Positions 1-8,473 of a stretch of 64,000 nt of DNA are shown here, in pieces. Position numbers and translations under genes: made by a program. The notes under the pieces were generated by a model. The model was not told the origin of the DNA. It did no database searches and saw only the letters and a program-made list of their open reading frames with translations. This stretch comes from an uncultured Methylococcaceae bacterium (lineage in GTDB: Bacteria; Pseudomonadota; Gammaproteobacteria; Methylococcales; Methylococcaceae): assembly GCA_903859815.1 (NCBI GenBank), contig CAIOOA010000299.1, positions 20,360 to 84,359 on the forward strand, given 5' to 3'. Each line of letters opens with the position of its first letter. Within the stretch, counting starts at the first letter, position 1.

Positions 1-298
1 CGAAAAGCAAGGCGGTGTAGCGGTCGGCCCTACTCCAAGCATACTCAACAACCGCCCGCGTTTTTCCTATCCCCCTTCCCCCAAAAACGGTAAGGCGGGT
101 GCAGGGAGCGGGCGGTTCCCCTAAGGTCTGCTGGAAATAGTAATCGACCATGTCACAGAATATTTCCGGCTCTTTGAAAGTCTCGCCCAAAGACGGGTAA
201 GGCAAGTTAATTGGCTTGCCGACAAGTACTGAAGCTTGTTCATTGTCTTTATTCGACCCGTAGGTATTGGGCGAAAAATCATTTTCATCAGCGTTCAT
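1..298 (-). CDS. NB-ARC/STAND-like P-loop NTPase, N-terminal part (runs off the window)
   Basis: An open frame starts at the ATG at 298 and is still open at base 1, giving about 99 residues. Residues 30-45 read NLPYPSLGETFKEPEIF, then a P-loop FGGRGIGKTRAVVEYAW about 40 residues later, then DRYTALLF. This arrangement is typical of bacterial NB-ARC/TPR proteins, where a short linker precedes a GxGGxGKT loop followed by AVEYAWRHADDYTALLFV. In those proteins the NTPase switches an attached effector and C-terminal repeats sense a ligand, often in antiphage or conflict systems; that role here is inference. The gene lies 59 bp downstream of cysS on the same strand. The effector and repeat regions are outside the window, so the protein class is fairly clear but its function is not. 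Confidence 0.6.
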   Translation of the reverse strand, partial: MNADENDFSPNTYGSNKDNEQASVLVGKPINLPYPSLGETFKEPEIFCDMVDYYFQQTLGEPPAPCTRLTVFGGRGIGKTRAVVEYAWSRADRYTALLF

Positions 299-357
299 CA
301 CTATTCTCAAGGAATCTATAGTTTGCAAAATGTTAAGTGTTTGCCGACCTTGCCTAC

Positions 358-1773
358 TTAATCCCTCCGCCAAGTCGTCCCTTGCTTGGAATCTTCCAAG
401 ATTATGCCATTTGATTTTAATTCGTCGCGTATCCGGTCAGATTCGGCCCAGTTTTTCGCTTTTCGGGCTTCCAGTCTTTGTTGAATCAAGGCTTCAATGG
501 CTTCTGCGCTCAATCCGTCATCAGTGGACCCACGTAGAAAATCTTCTGGGTTTTCTTCCAACAGGCCAATCACCGATGCCAATGATTTTAACAATCTTGC
601 CAAATCCAAAGCAGCCGCTTCATCGGTGGTTTTTTGGCGGTTGATTTCACGAGCTAAGTCAAACAATACCGAAATGGCTTGCGGGGTATTGAAGTCGTCT
701 TGCATGGCTTCTTCAAATCGGGATTGAAAACCTTTCGCCACATGGGTAAGGGCGGGTTCTGAACCCGACTCTACAGGAAGCACATTAGAAATGTCCAAAC
801 CCCTCAATGCCGTATAAAGTCTCGTCAATGCCGCATGGGCTTCGTCCAAATTCTCGTCGCAATAATTCAACGGACTGCGATAATGGCTGTTGAGGATGAA
901 AAAGCGCACAGCTTCGGGACGGTATCGGGCAAGGATTTCGCGAACGGTGAAGAAATTGCCCAATGACTTGGACATTTTTTCCTCGTTGACGCGGACAAAG
1001 CCATTGTGCATCCACAAATTGACAAATTTCTCGCCCGTGGCCCCTTCGGATTGGGCTATTTCATTTTCATGATGGGGGAATTGCAAATCCATGCCACCGC
1101 CATGAATGTCGAAATGATTGCCTAGGCAGCCAGTGGACATAGCCGAGCATTCGATATGCCAGCCGGGGCGACCGTTTCCCCAAGGGGAAGGCCAGAATGG
1201 TTCACCGGGTTTTACCATTTTCCACAACACAAAATCCAGCGGGTCACGCTTGGCCTCGTCCACGTCCACCCGTTCGCCTGAGCGAAGTTCGTCTATGTTT
1301 TTGCCGGACAACTGACCATAACCGACAAATTTACCGACGGCATAAAACACGTCGCCATTGCCGCCGATGTAGGCATAGCCGCGTTCGATCAAAGTTTCAA
1401 TCATGTGGATGATTTCGGCAATGTTGGCGGTGGCGCGGGGTTCGTGATCCGGTGGCAACACTCCCAAGGCTTGTTCGTCTTCATGCATGGCATCAATGAA
1501 GCGGTTGGTCAAGCTTGCTGTGGATTCGCCGTTGTCATTGGCCCGTTTGATGATCTTGTCGTCTATATCGGTAATGTTGCGCACATAAGTCACGTCATAA
1601 CCCGAATGCCGCAGATAACGCACCACGGTGTCGAAAGCGACCATGACCCGTGCATGGCCTAGATGGCAGTAGTCATAAACTGTCATGCCACAGACGTAGA
1701 GGCGGACTTTGCCGGGTTCCAAGGGTAAGAATTCTTCTTTTTGGCGGGTGAGGGTGTTGTAAATTTTCAACAT
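358..1773 (-). CDS. cysS: Cysteinyl-tRNA synthetase
   Basis: Class I aminoacyl-tRNA synthetase charging tRNA-Cys in the cytoplasm. From the chosen start the protein is 471 residues and begins [15 protein letters not shown], the usual beginning of the family. The zinc ligand Cys is seen in YVCGMTVYD (residue 28), the HIGH-type motif is HLGH (37-40), and KMSKSLGN lies near 267. The zinc-binding ECSAM and HHENE segments are also present. An upstream in-frame ATG at 1788 would add five residues (MQIRT) not found in the family, so 1773 is preferred. It is divergent from the radical SAM gene at 1870, leaving about 97 bp for both promoters. Confidence 0.97.
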   Translation of the reverse strand: MLKIYNTLTRQKEEFLPLEPGKVRLYVCGMTVYDYCHLGHARVMVAFDTVVRYLRHSGYDVTYVRNITDIDDKIIKRANDNGESTASLTNRFIDAMHEDEQALGVLPPDHEPRATANIAEIIHMIETLIERGYAYIGGNGDVFYAVGKFVGYGQLSGKNIDELRSGERVDVDEAKRDPLDFVLWKMVKPGEPFWPSPWGNGRPGWHIECSAMSTGCLGNHFDIHGGGMDLQFPHHENEIAQSEGATGEKFVNLWMHNGFVRVNEEKMSKSLGNFFTVREILARYRPEAVRFFILNSHYRSPLNYCDENLDEAHAALTRLYTALRGLDISNVLPVESGSEPALTHVAKGFQSRFEEAMQDDFNTPQAISVLFDLAREINRQKTTDEAAALDLARLLKSLASVIGLLEENPEDFLRGSTDDGLSAEAIEALIQQRLEARKAKNWAESDRIRDELKSNGIILEDSKQGTTWRRD

Positions 1774-1869
1774 AGTCCGAATTTGCAAAGGGGGATTATG
1801 GTTGACAGTTTAACATTTAAGCGATTTTGCCGGTATGATTTGACTCAGACAATTTTATAAGCTTAAGCA

Positions 1870-2952
1870 ATGCGCCTATCTAGCAAAACCCCGTTATCTA
1901 GCCATGGAGCCATCTCCAATCCCGATTCTAGATTTCTGAAGCAAACCCGCTCTGCCGATGAATCGGCGGAAGACTGGGCTTGGGAAAATGAAGAGACCAC
2001 TCTCAAGACGGAAGTGACTTATGAACGGGCAAAAACCATCATCAGCTATAACCAATCACCGGACATTCCCTTTGACCGTTCGGTCAATGCCTATCGCGGC
2101 TGCCAGCATGGGTGCAGTTATTGCTATGCCCGTCCGACCCATGAATATCTGGGACTTTCCGCCGGTTTGGATTTTGAGACCAAGATTGTGGTCAAGGAAA
2201 ATGCCGTCGAGTTGCTTCGCCATGAATTGTCCAAGCCAAATTATCGACCCGCGCCCTTGGCCTTGGGCGCGAACACCGACCCTTATCAACCTCTTGAGAA
2301 AACACAACTTGTCACCCGGCAAGTCTTGGAAGTGCTGGCCGAGTTCAATCACCCGGTCATGATTACGACCAAAGGATCATTGATTGCACGCGATATTGAC
2401 TTGCTAGACTCCATGGCGGCGAAGAACCTAGTGAGCGTAATGATTTCGATAGGCACACTGGAACCGGAAATCGCCCGACGCATGGAGCCAAAAGCGGCCG
2501 CGCCCCACCGACGCTTGACCATCATCCGCCAACTCAGCGAGGCGGGCATACCGGTTGGGGTGATCGTCGCGCCCATCATCCCGGCATTAACCAACCAAGA
2601 CCTTGAAAAGATAATGCAACTTGCCAAGCAATCGGGGGCATGCATGGCATCCTATATATTTCTGCGCTTGCCGCTGACGGTCAAAGAAGTGTTTGTGGAA
2701 TGGTTGGAAAACCATTACCCCGACCGTGCCAAGCATGTGATGAGTTTGATCCGCCAGTCACGCGGCGGGCGGGAGAATGTGTCGAATTTCGGCGAGCGCA
2801 TGGAAGGCGAAGGCGTGTTTGCCGATTTGATTAAACAGCGATTTAATAGAGCGCATAAGCGATTGGATTTTGTGGATTATTTTCCACTGGACACAAGCCT
2901 GTTCAGACCGCCAAAGCCGGAAAATCGACAGATGGATTTGTTTGATGAATGA
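1870..2952 (+). CDS. PA0069-family radical SAM protein
   Basis: A 360-residue protein with the radical SAM cluster motif C-x3-C-x2-C visible in GCQHGCSYCYARPTHEY (about residues 77-93). The flanking stretches PFDRSVNAYRGC and LGANTDPYQPLE are hallmarks of the PA0069/Rv2578c family related to the SplB (spore photoproduct lyase-like) group. The motif binds a [4Fe-4S] cluster that cleaves S-adenosylmethionine; the substrate of this family is not established. The gene is single, divergent from cysS, and followed by a perfect inverted repeat at 2974-3020. The ATG at 1870 is the only plausible early start. Confidence 0.85.
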   Translation: MRLSSKTPLSSHGAISNPDSRFLKQTRSADESAEDWAWENEETTLKTEVTYERAKTIISYNQSPDIPFDRSVNAYRGCQHGCSYCYARPTHEYLGLSAGLDFETKIVVKENAVELLRHELSKPNYRPAPLALGANTDPYQPLEKTQLVTRQVLEVLAEFNHPVMITTKGSLIARDIDLLDSMAAKNLVSVMISIGTLEPEIARRMEPKAAAPHRRLTIIRQLSEAGIPVGVIVAPIIPALTNQDLEKIMQLAKQSGACMASYIFLRLPLTVKEVFVEWLENHYPDRAKHVMSLIRQSRGGRENVSNFGERMEGEGVFADLIKQRFNRAHKRLDFVDYFPLDTSLFRPPKPENRQMDLFDE

Positions 2953-2973
2953 TCTTGTGGAGCGTTTAGGTGT

Positions 2974-3020
2974 GGAGCGTCAAAGCTTGCTTTGACAGGC
3001 AAAGCAAGCTTTGACGCTCC
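2974..3020. repeat. Perfect 21-bp-arm inverted repeat (family A)
   Basis: Two 21-bp arms that are exact reverse complements (2974-2994 and 3000-3020) surround a 5-bp loop. The core is GTCAAAGCTTGCTTTGAC, itself nearly palindromic. The element sits just after the radical SAM gene and before the convergent Nudix gene, where the hairpin could stop transcription from both sides. The same core recurs at 46137, 55933 and 58601, always between genes, so it is a dispersed element and not just a local terminator. Confidence 0.85.
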
Positions 3021-3037
3021 TGCGATAATCCAATAGA

Positions 3038-3517
3038 TCAAACTACATTGGGTATGAAATCCGTCGCCAATCCCTCAATATCAGCCAAGCCAAGCTTTTC
3101 CCCACGATAAGCCAAACGCGCCCTTGCTAATATCGGCAACAATCCTTCGGCAATATGGTAATGGCTCAACTCATTTTCAGCCACCCAAGCAGCGGCGCTG
3201 GCATCGTCGGCAGGTGTTATATTGGTATTAGTAGATTCGATTAGGTAGGCTATAAAATCAATGATGACATAATGGAAACCCTCCTGCCTGCGCTCGACCA
3301 CCGCCATGATCGGGCCTATAGCCACGTCCAAGCCGGTTTCCTCTTTCACTTCACGCCTGACGCCTTCCACTAAACTTTCCCCAGCTTCCAACTTGCCGCC
3401 AGGGACATGCCAATACCCCACCGCCGGGGGTTTGCCGCGTTGAATCAGTAATACACGCTCGTGTTGGTCAAAGATGATGGCACTGACGCCAATGGCGGGG
3501 CGGGGGAAATTGGTCAT
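3038..3517 (-). CDS. Nudix hydrolase (MutT-like)
   Basis: A 159-residue protein with a complete Nudix box, GGKLEAGESLVEGVRREV followed by KEETGL (about residues 40-64), giving the G-x5-E-x7-REUxEExGU pattern that binds the divalent metal. Nudix enzymes split nucleoside diphosphates linked to another group; the substrate cannot be read from the sequence, although a nucleotide-triphosphate cleaning role like MutT is common for this size. It is convergent with the radical SAM gene. Upstream lies a 13-G tract (3570-3582). Confidence 0.85.
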   Translation of the reverse strand: MTNFPRPAIGVSAIIFDQHERVLLIQRGKPPAVGYWHVPGGKLEAGESLVEGVRREVKEETGLDVAIGPIMAVVERRQEGFHYVIIDFIAYLIESTNTNITPADDASAAAWVAENELSHYHIAEGLLPILARARLAYRGEKLGLADIEGLATDFIPNVV

Positions 3518-3569
3518 GATAGTTGGCTGCTAACGAGGATTTTCAATCTTAAAAAGTATGGACAGTTTC

Positions 3570-3582
3570 GGGGGGGGGGGGG
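3570..3582. repeat. Homopolymeric G tract (13 G)
   Basis: Thirteen consecutive G residues lie 94 bp before the PEP-CTERM start codon and 53 bp before the divergent Nudix start. Such tracts change length easily by slipped-strand mispairing and can alter promoter spacing. No clear -35/-10 pair flanks it, so a switching role is possible but not shown. It is also a place where assembly errors are likely. Confidence 0.8.
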
Positions 3583-3676
3583 TAGAATAATTACGTTTTT
3601 TTCCGTTGTTATTAGCTGAATTTGGCGGGAAAGAACCCCAACCCTATTTTTCATCTTTCACTGGGAAGATCATTCA

Positions 3677-4332
3677 ATGAAGCTTAATCAACACATGTTC
3701 TTTGCATTACTCGGCTTGATGGCGGTGTTCTCGACCGGCACTACCCAAGCATCCATCATCACTTACACTAACCGCGCCGCTTTCATCAGCCAGTTGCAAC
3801 CGGGCTATTTCGAGGATACGTTCGCCGGTGTTGCCTTTGGAGACATTTCAGGTGCTTCCGCCACCCGCTCTCCGGCAATGGCTATTCCGTGACGTATACC
3901 GCATCACCTGATGAAGTGTATTCGGTGGATGCCGCAATGTCGAACAATGCCGCCTCCTCTAATTTGATTGCGTCCTTGAGCGCGAACAGCTATGCGGTCG
4001 GCGGCCACTTCTATCTGTCAAATGATTTTGGAAATTATGAAGACTTTCCCGGTCTCAACATTTCTGCCGTTGCCGCCAATGGCATCGACCCTAACTCGTC
4101 ACTGTCGGCGGTGAATTCCGCCACGAATTTTTTTGGCTGGATATCGACCACGCCCATCACCTCGGTGACTGTAAGCGGTGGAGGAGACCCCCTCCGCTAC
4201 AATACTGTGACGGATGTGATTGTGGGCGCGGGTTCGACCTCCTCGATCCCTGAGCCGGGTACGCTGTCGTTATTGCTGTTGGGCAGCGCCATCGGGTTTG
4301 CCAAACCGCGCAAAACCGCTAAATCCCAGTAG
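3677..4332 (+). pseudogene. PEP-CTERM sorting-domain protein, single-base frameshift
   Basis: Two frames together make one exported PEP-CTERM protein. The first (3677-3892) has a signal peptide ending near TTQASI and a globular start. The second (to 4332) ends in SIPEPGTLSLLLLGSAIGF then a basic KPRKTAKSQ tail: the PEP motif, hydrophobic helix and Arg/Lys end recognised by exosortase. Reading the second frame back from the junction gives PLSGNGYSVTYT, which joins smoothly to GDISGASAT if one C is added to the CCACCC run at 3861-3866. A single lost C therefore explains the break. It may be a real inactivating mutation or a sequencing error. Mature proteins of this class are usually exported and linked to the extracellular matrix. 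Confidence 0.75.
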
Positions 4333-4348
4333 CTTCAATACTGCAACA

Positions 4349-4396
4349 AACCGACTCGGTTTTCAAAACCGAGCCGGTTTGGTTTGGGTTTTTTAA
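4349..4396 (+). terminator. Rho-independent terminator after the PEP-CTERM gene
   Basis: Arms at 4349-4363 and 4365-4379 pair over 15 bp with one mismatch (CTCGGTTTT against AAAACCGAG at the core), followed by TTTGGTTTGGGTTTTTT. It also lies just past the stop of the convergent nuclease gene at 4411. Confidence 0.75.
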
Positions 4397-4410
4397 CCCT
4401 GCCGGAAGTT

Positions 4411-5313
4411 TCAAGCATTCGGCGGGGTTGTTAAGGTTTGAACTTCTGCCACCGTCAAGTCAGTCAGTGCAGCCACTTGGCTAATCTCCATGCCCTTGTC
4501 CAGCAGGCGCTTGGCTATCTCCACAGCTTGGGCATGTGCGCCTTCCAGCTTGCCTTCTTGCTTACCTTCTTGCTTGCCTTTCTCAATACCTTTTTCGATG
4601 CCTCTCTCGATGCCTCTCTCGATGCCTCTCTCGATGCCTCTCTCGATGCCTTTCTCCATGCCCATTTGGTAAGTCGGCAGTTTTTCAAAATCAATCGTTA
4701 ACATATCTAGTTGCTCCCGAATATTTACACTAAAATCGCGGTTAGTCGCCAATATTTCCAACATGCTTACATACTCACGCAATCGCGGTGGTTCCTCATT
4801 CAGTCGTTGGACCAGCCTCGCTAATATCTGATTGACAAACTCATCCGCCGGACTATCCTTGAAATCCCCCAAAACAGCCAAAACCCATGCATCCGGGGAG
4901 TCTTGGCTCAATAATGTTTGAGCATCGACGGTATGCATGTCGATGGTCTGGTAATGATAGGACAATTGCAACAAGTTTAAACCACTTGGCATACGCAATC
5001 CGTCCTTACCAATATACACCAAGTATTGCCGAACCGGCATGTCGAGGTAGGCCAAAAGCAAGTCGGCAAGATAGCGCAACATGCGCTTTGGCATTAGTGG
5101 ATCATTAGCGTTTTGGATTTCGATATGCAAAATGAATATCTGACCTGAAGTGTCTTTGACCCGTGCCACAAGATCGGCACGGCGGTCTTCGATTCTCTGC
5201 TTTTCTGTATCCAGCAACTCCACCTCTTCTATAGGTAAATCGAATAAATAAATCGCGAAATCGCGCACTAAACGCTGAAAAATACTCTTCGAAATGATGT
5301 CCTTGCTACCCAT
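4411..5313 (-). CDS. Rpn-type PD-(D/E)XK nuclease family protein with repeat-built C-terminal tail
   Basis: About 300 residues. The N-terminal half follows the Rpn (recombination-promoting nuclease, YhgA-like) plan: SKSIFQRLVRDFAIYLFDL, then DRRADLVARVKD and FILHIEIQNANDPLMPKRML, in which D...HIEIQ forms the PD-(D/E)XK-type active site. The C-terminal part is a charged helix made of GIER/GIEK units and then KQEGKQEGK, encoded by 12-bp tandem repeats (4595-4654). A TTG at 5328, directly after the gltX stop, could also serve as start; ATG 5313 is chosen because it is the first strong start codon. The gene probably shares the gltX transcript. Rpn proteins raise recA-independent recombination in E. 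coli and some act against phages; this one is assigned by similarity only. Confidence 0.75.
   Translation of the reverse strand: MGSKDIISKSIFQRLVRDFAIYLFDLPIEEVELLDTEKQRIEDRRADLVARVKDTSGQIFILHIEIQNANDPLMPKRMLRYLADLLLAYLDMPVRQYLVYIGKDGLRMPSGLNLLQLSYHYQTIDMHTVDAQTLLSQDSPDAWVLAVLGDFKDSPADEFVNQILARLVQRLNEEPPRLREYVSMLEILATNRDFSVNIREQLDMLTIDFEKLPTYQMGMEKGIERGIERGIERGIERGIEKGIEKGKQEGKQEGKLEGAHAQAVEIAKRLLDKGMEISQVAALTDLTVAEVQTLTTPPNA
4595..4654. repeat. 12-bp tandem repeat inside the Rpn-type gene
   Basis: Four exact copies of TCGATGCCTCTC and a fifth with one or two changes, in perfect register. On the coding strand they give repeated GIER units. Because the unit is 12 bp, copy-number changes keep the frame, so the length of the charged tail can vary without killing the protein. 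Confidence 0.9.
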
Positions 5314-5328
5314 AGCCAATAAATCCAA

Positions 5329-6729
5329 CTACTCCGCCACCCCGGCATATTCCGCCAAGCGCTTGCGCAATATGGAAGATTCTAAGGCTTGGTAGAGTTT
5401 CACCAGTTCCGGACCGTCAGTCCGTCCACTCAAAGCAGCGCGAAGAGGCATGAACAAGGCTTTGCCTTTAGCCCCGGACGTAGTTTTCAACTGGGACATG
5501 AAGGCATTGAAATCCTGCCCTGCGGCAATGGCTGCATCCAATGCAGCGAGAAAGAAAGGCTCACCCGCCTGTTTTGCCATGTCTGCCAATTCAGTCGATA
5601 ATGTCAACTCGTCGGCGAATAAAATTTTGGCCCATTCCTCCGCATGGCTGGGGAATACACAGTTGCTTCTGACAATATCAATGAATAGTTCTTTTTTTTG
5701 CATCGGCACCAAGGCACGGGTTTCTTTGTTTAACCAGTTCCATAAGGTTTCTTCATCGGCAGATCGCACCACTTCTTCCTGCCAATGCTGCAAATGCTCG
5801 ATATCGAAACGTGAAGGGGATTTACCCAGATGACTGATATCGAAATGCTGCTTGAGTGCTTCCCAATTCATCAAGCCCTCATTCTCGTAATGATGACCGA
5901 CCCGCGAGAGCATGTTTAGCAGGGCCAAAGGAAAATAACCTTCCTCCCGTAGTTGGTTCAAACTGCGGCTGCCATTGCGCTTGGACAAGGGTGCGCCATC
6001 ATCACCCAACACCAGTGAGATGTGGGCGTATTCGGGCGGGGGCAAGCCCAGTGCCTTTAGTATCAATAACTGCCGAGGGGTGTTGCTGAGATGATCCTCG
6101 CCCCTCACGACATGGGTCACACCCATCAGTGAGTCGTCAATGGCATTGCAGAAGAAAAATGCCGGCGAATTGTCGGCGCGGCGGATGATGAAATCGCCAA
6201 TGTCGTCGGTATTGAACTTTTGCGGCCCACGAACTAGGTCGTTAAATTCAACCGTCTCGTTGCGGGGTACGCGAAAGCGTAGGGTGGCTTGCAAACCTTT
6301 TTGCAGTCGGCGTTCGATATCCTCAGGGTTCAGGCGTCCACATTTTCCGCTGTAGCGCGGCGGTTGACCGGAACTAAGCTGGACCTTACGCGAGACCTCC
6401 AATTCAGTGGCAGTGCAAAAGCAAGGATAAGCCAAACCTTCGCGCTCCAATTGGTCATAGTAACGGGCATAGATTCCGCCACGCTGGGATTGGAAGTAAT
6501 CTGGAGTGGCTAATGCTGTTTGCGGCCCTTCATCCCAGTTCAACCTCATCCAGCGCATGTCTTCCATCAAATCGACAACGAATTCCTGGCGGCTGCGCTC
6601 TTGGTCGGTGTCCTCAATCCGCAGCAGGAAACACTCACCGAACAATGCGCTAAAGAGCGCCGTGCGGGCGTTACCTAGGTGCAGTAGGCCAGTGGGGCTG
6701 GGTGCGAAGCGTGTCTTGGTTTGGTTCAT
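5329..6729 (-). CDS. gltX: Glutamyl-tRNA synthetase
   Basis: A 466-residue class I synthetase. It begins TKTRFAPSPTGLLHLGNART with the HIGH-type motif HLGN, and the KMSKS counterpart is PLSKRNGSRS near residue 245. The segments LLRIEDTDQERSR and VVRGEDHLSNTPRQLLIL are diagnostic of GluRS. The single-domain architecture and length match non-discriminating or GltX2-type bacterial enzymes; whether a second GluRS exists elsewhere cannot be seen. The downstream nuclease gene starts at or just after its stop codon. Confidence 0.95.
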   Translation of the reverse strand: MNQTKTRFAPSPTGLLHLGNARTALFSALFGECFLLRIEDTDQERSRQEFVVDLMEDMRWMRLNWDEGPQTALATPDYFQSQRGGIYARYYDQLEREGLAYPCFCTATELEVSRKVQLSSGQPPRYSGKCGRLNPEDIERRLQKGLQATLRFRVPRNETVEFNDLVRGPQKFNTDDIGDFIIRRADNSPAFFFCNAIDDSLMGVTHVVRGEDHLSNTPRQLLILKALGLPPPEYAHISLVLGDDGAPLSKRNGSRSLNQLREEGYFPLALLNMLSRVGHHYENEGLMNWEALKQHFDISHLGKSPSRFDIEHLQHWQEEVVRSADEETLWNWLNKETRALVPMQKKELFIDIVRSNCVFPSHAEEWAKILFADELTLSTELADMAKQAGEPFFLAALDAAIAAGQDFNAFMSQLKTTSGAKGKALFMPLRAALSGRTDGPELVKLYQALESSILRKRLAEYAGVAE

Positions 6730-6900
6730 GGGTTATTTTCTGCGCTGACGGAAAGGCTAGGGGTTGCAAAGCGCGCACTTTACCAACAATACAGTATCAG
6801 CGGCAAGTAAACTCTTCGCGATATGTGAATATTTCCCTAAATGACCTATAAGTTTAAGCTTGCACGATCATTAAAACGCAACGGAAATGAGAGGGTTCAA

Positions 6901-7752
6901 TCAAAGCGGTTTTTCAAATCCCAAAATGCCATACTTGATGACCCCTGCCCTGCTGGCGCATTCAATAAACAAGGTCTGCACGATGGCTGAAAGGCTGCGA
7001 AACGGAATTTGACGTTGCAGATCGTGAATAAAATCATAAGTCGGCAAAGTATTACGGGTGATGTCACGTTCTAGGCAAATGGAAAATCCAGTTTCAGAGG
7101 CCAAGTCTCGATACTGTTGAAAAGTGAACTGTACGTCGCACTCTCCGTAAAATCCAATCGAGGCGGGCCAAGCTTTGATTAACCGAGCGGCAGGTCGCAA
7201 CAGCGGAGTGCTGATAAAATCGGAAAGCGCTAGTTTTCCTCCCGGTTTCAAGACACGGAACGCTTCACGAAAAAAGTCAAGACGGTAGGGGAAATGAAAG
7301 ATACATTCCACCGCCAACACCGAGTCAAACGAGGCATCGGCGAAAGGCAGGGAACAGGCATTGGCATTGACCCACCCCACTTGATTGCTGGCAAGCGGCG
7401 CTACTAGGCGCTTTGCCCTATGCAGTTGTCGCAGTTCGATGTTCAGTCCCTGCAAATCCATATTGATGAAGTGCTCGTTGAGACTGGCAATGGTTCCGCC
7501 AAATCCACAACCCACATCCAGCACCCTTTGCCCATCGCCCACTTTGGCCGCTTGATAGACTAGCTGCGTCAATTCTTCCGCAGCTTCGGCAAATTGATGC
7601 GGGGTAGGGCATTTGCTTGGAGGAGTTTCCCAGTATCCCCAATGCACATGCCGTCCAAAAGTTTGTTCAAGCACGGGATGTTGGTCCAATAGGCTCAACA
7701 ACACATCAAAATAGGGTAAAGGGCGGCTTGATGGATTCATGCTAACTGCCAT
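6901..7752 (-). CDS. Class I SAM-dependent methyltransferase
   Basis: A 283-residue protein with motif I VLDVGCGFGGTIASL (about residues 80-95), a post-I region LQGLNIELRQLHRA, motif II-like ADASFDSVLAVECIFHF and motif III FRVLKPGGKLALSDF. The N-terminal GRHVHWGYWE is seen in the UbiE/tocopherol-type small-molecule methyltransferases that act on lipids or natural products. The substrate is unknown. ATG 7752 is used, but the ATG 12 bp inside (MNPSSRPL) is an equal alternative. The gene is a single unit downstream of yceI on the same strand with a 34-bp gap, so co-transcription is possible. Confidence 0.8.
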   Translation of the reverse strand: MAVSMNPSSRPLPYFDVLLSLLDQHPVLEQTFGRHVHWGYWETPPSKCPTPHQFAEAAEELTQLVYQAAKVGDGQRVLDVGCGFGGTIASLNEHFINMDLQGLNIELRQLHRAKRLVAPLASNQVGWVNANACSLPFADASFDSVLAVECIFHFPYRLDFFREAFRVLKPGGKLALSDFISTPLLRPAARLIKAWPASIGFYGECDVQFTFQQYRDLASETGFSICLERDITRNTLPTYDFIHDLQRQIPFRSLSAIVQTLFIECASRAGVIKYGILGFEKPL

Positions 7753-7786
7753 CGGAGGGGTTGGTTTCTTAAACTTGGGTAATCAT

Positions 7787-8356
7787 TCAATCCAGAAAGG
7801 CTTCAACCTGAATTTTTATCTTAACATCGTTACCAATCATCGGCAGAAGGGCGGTCATGCCAAAATCACTGCGTTTGATCTGGGTGGAGGCATCAGCACC
7901 ACAGACTTGGCGCTTACTGATCGGATGAACCCCGCAATTGAAATGTTCGATGGTCAACAGTACTGTTTTGCTCGTGCCGAGAAGAGTCAGGCTGCCTTCA
8001 GCGGCAATGGGTTCATCACCGCCGAATTTGATTTTGTTGGAATTGAATGTAATGGTAGGGAATTTGGCGGTATTGAAGAACTCGGCCCCACGGAGTTTTT
8101 CCTCCAGTTCGGGCAATCCGGTGTCAATGGAATTCGCATCAATAGTGATTTGGATGGAACCGGTTTCGTTTTTCGCATCTAAATTGATGATTCCATTGGT
8201 TAGGTCAAATCGTCCACGTTGGGTGGAAAACCCAATGTGGCTAATTTCAAAACTGGGAAACGTATGCTTGGAGTCTATGGTATAGCGTTCCGCCATAGAG
8301 TTCCCGGCAAAAGACATAAATACCACGGCGGCGACTAGGGAATTCAGGGTTTTCAT
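7787..8356 (-). CDS. YceI-family periplasmic protein
   Basis: A 189-residue protein with a cleavable signal peptide (hydrophobic LVAAVVFMSFAG, cleavage after SMA near residue 22). The mature part begins ERYTIDSKHTFPSFEISHIG and keeps the YceI pattern, including SFEISHIGFSTQRGRF and LTLLGTSKTVLLTIEHF. YceI proteins are lipocalin-like barrels that bind polyisoprenoid or amphiphilic molecules in the periplasm. The two Cys in FNCGV and QVCGAD may form a disulphide. The start has a reasonable Shine-Dalgarno (GGAGAATT) just upstream. Confidence 0.9.
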   Translation of the reverse strand: MKTLNSLVAAVVFMSFAGNSMAERYTIDSKHTFPSFEISHIGFSTQRGRFDLTNGIINLDAKNETGSIQITIDANSIDTGLPELEEKLRGAEFFNTAKFPTITFNSNKIKFGGDEPIAAEGSLTLLGTSKTVLLTIEHFNCGVHPISKRQVCGADASTQIKRSDFGMTALLPMIGNDVKIKIQVEAFLD

Positions 8357-8473
8357 GGAAATTCTCCAAAAGTAAGACTTACACTATACGGTAGCGGTTT
8401 AATCGAAACAATCGATATAAAAGAAATTAGGCTATTGATTAATAGTATCTTGGCCTGTCCAGCCCACTCGAAA

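Noticed and set aside
267..644. Open frame on the plus strand over the end of cysS
   Set aside because: It is the opposite strand of the cysS reading frame and lacks a ribosome site and any family sequence.
3677..4332. Programmed frameshift in the PEP-CTERM gene
   Set aside because: No slippery heptamer or pseudoknot is seen at the junction; a lost base in the C run is simpler.
4438..4701. Plus-strand frames with DASLDASLDASLDA-like repeats
   Set aside because: They are the complement of the 12-bp repeats in the Rpn-type gene, which is the real coding frame.
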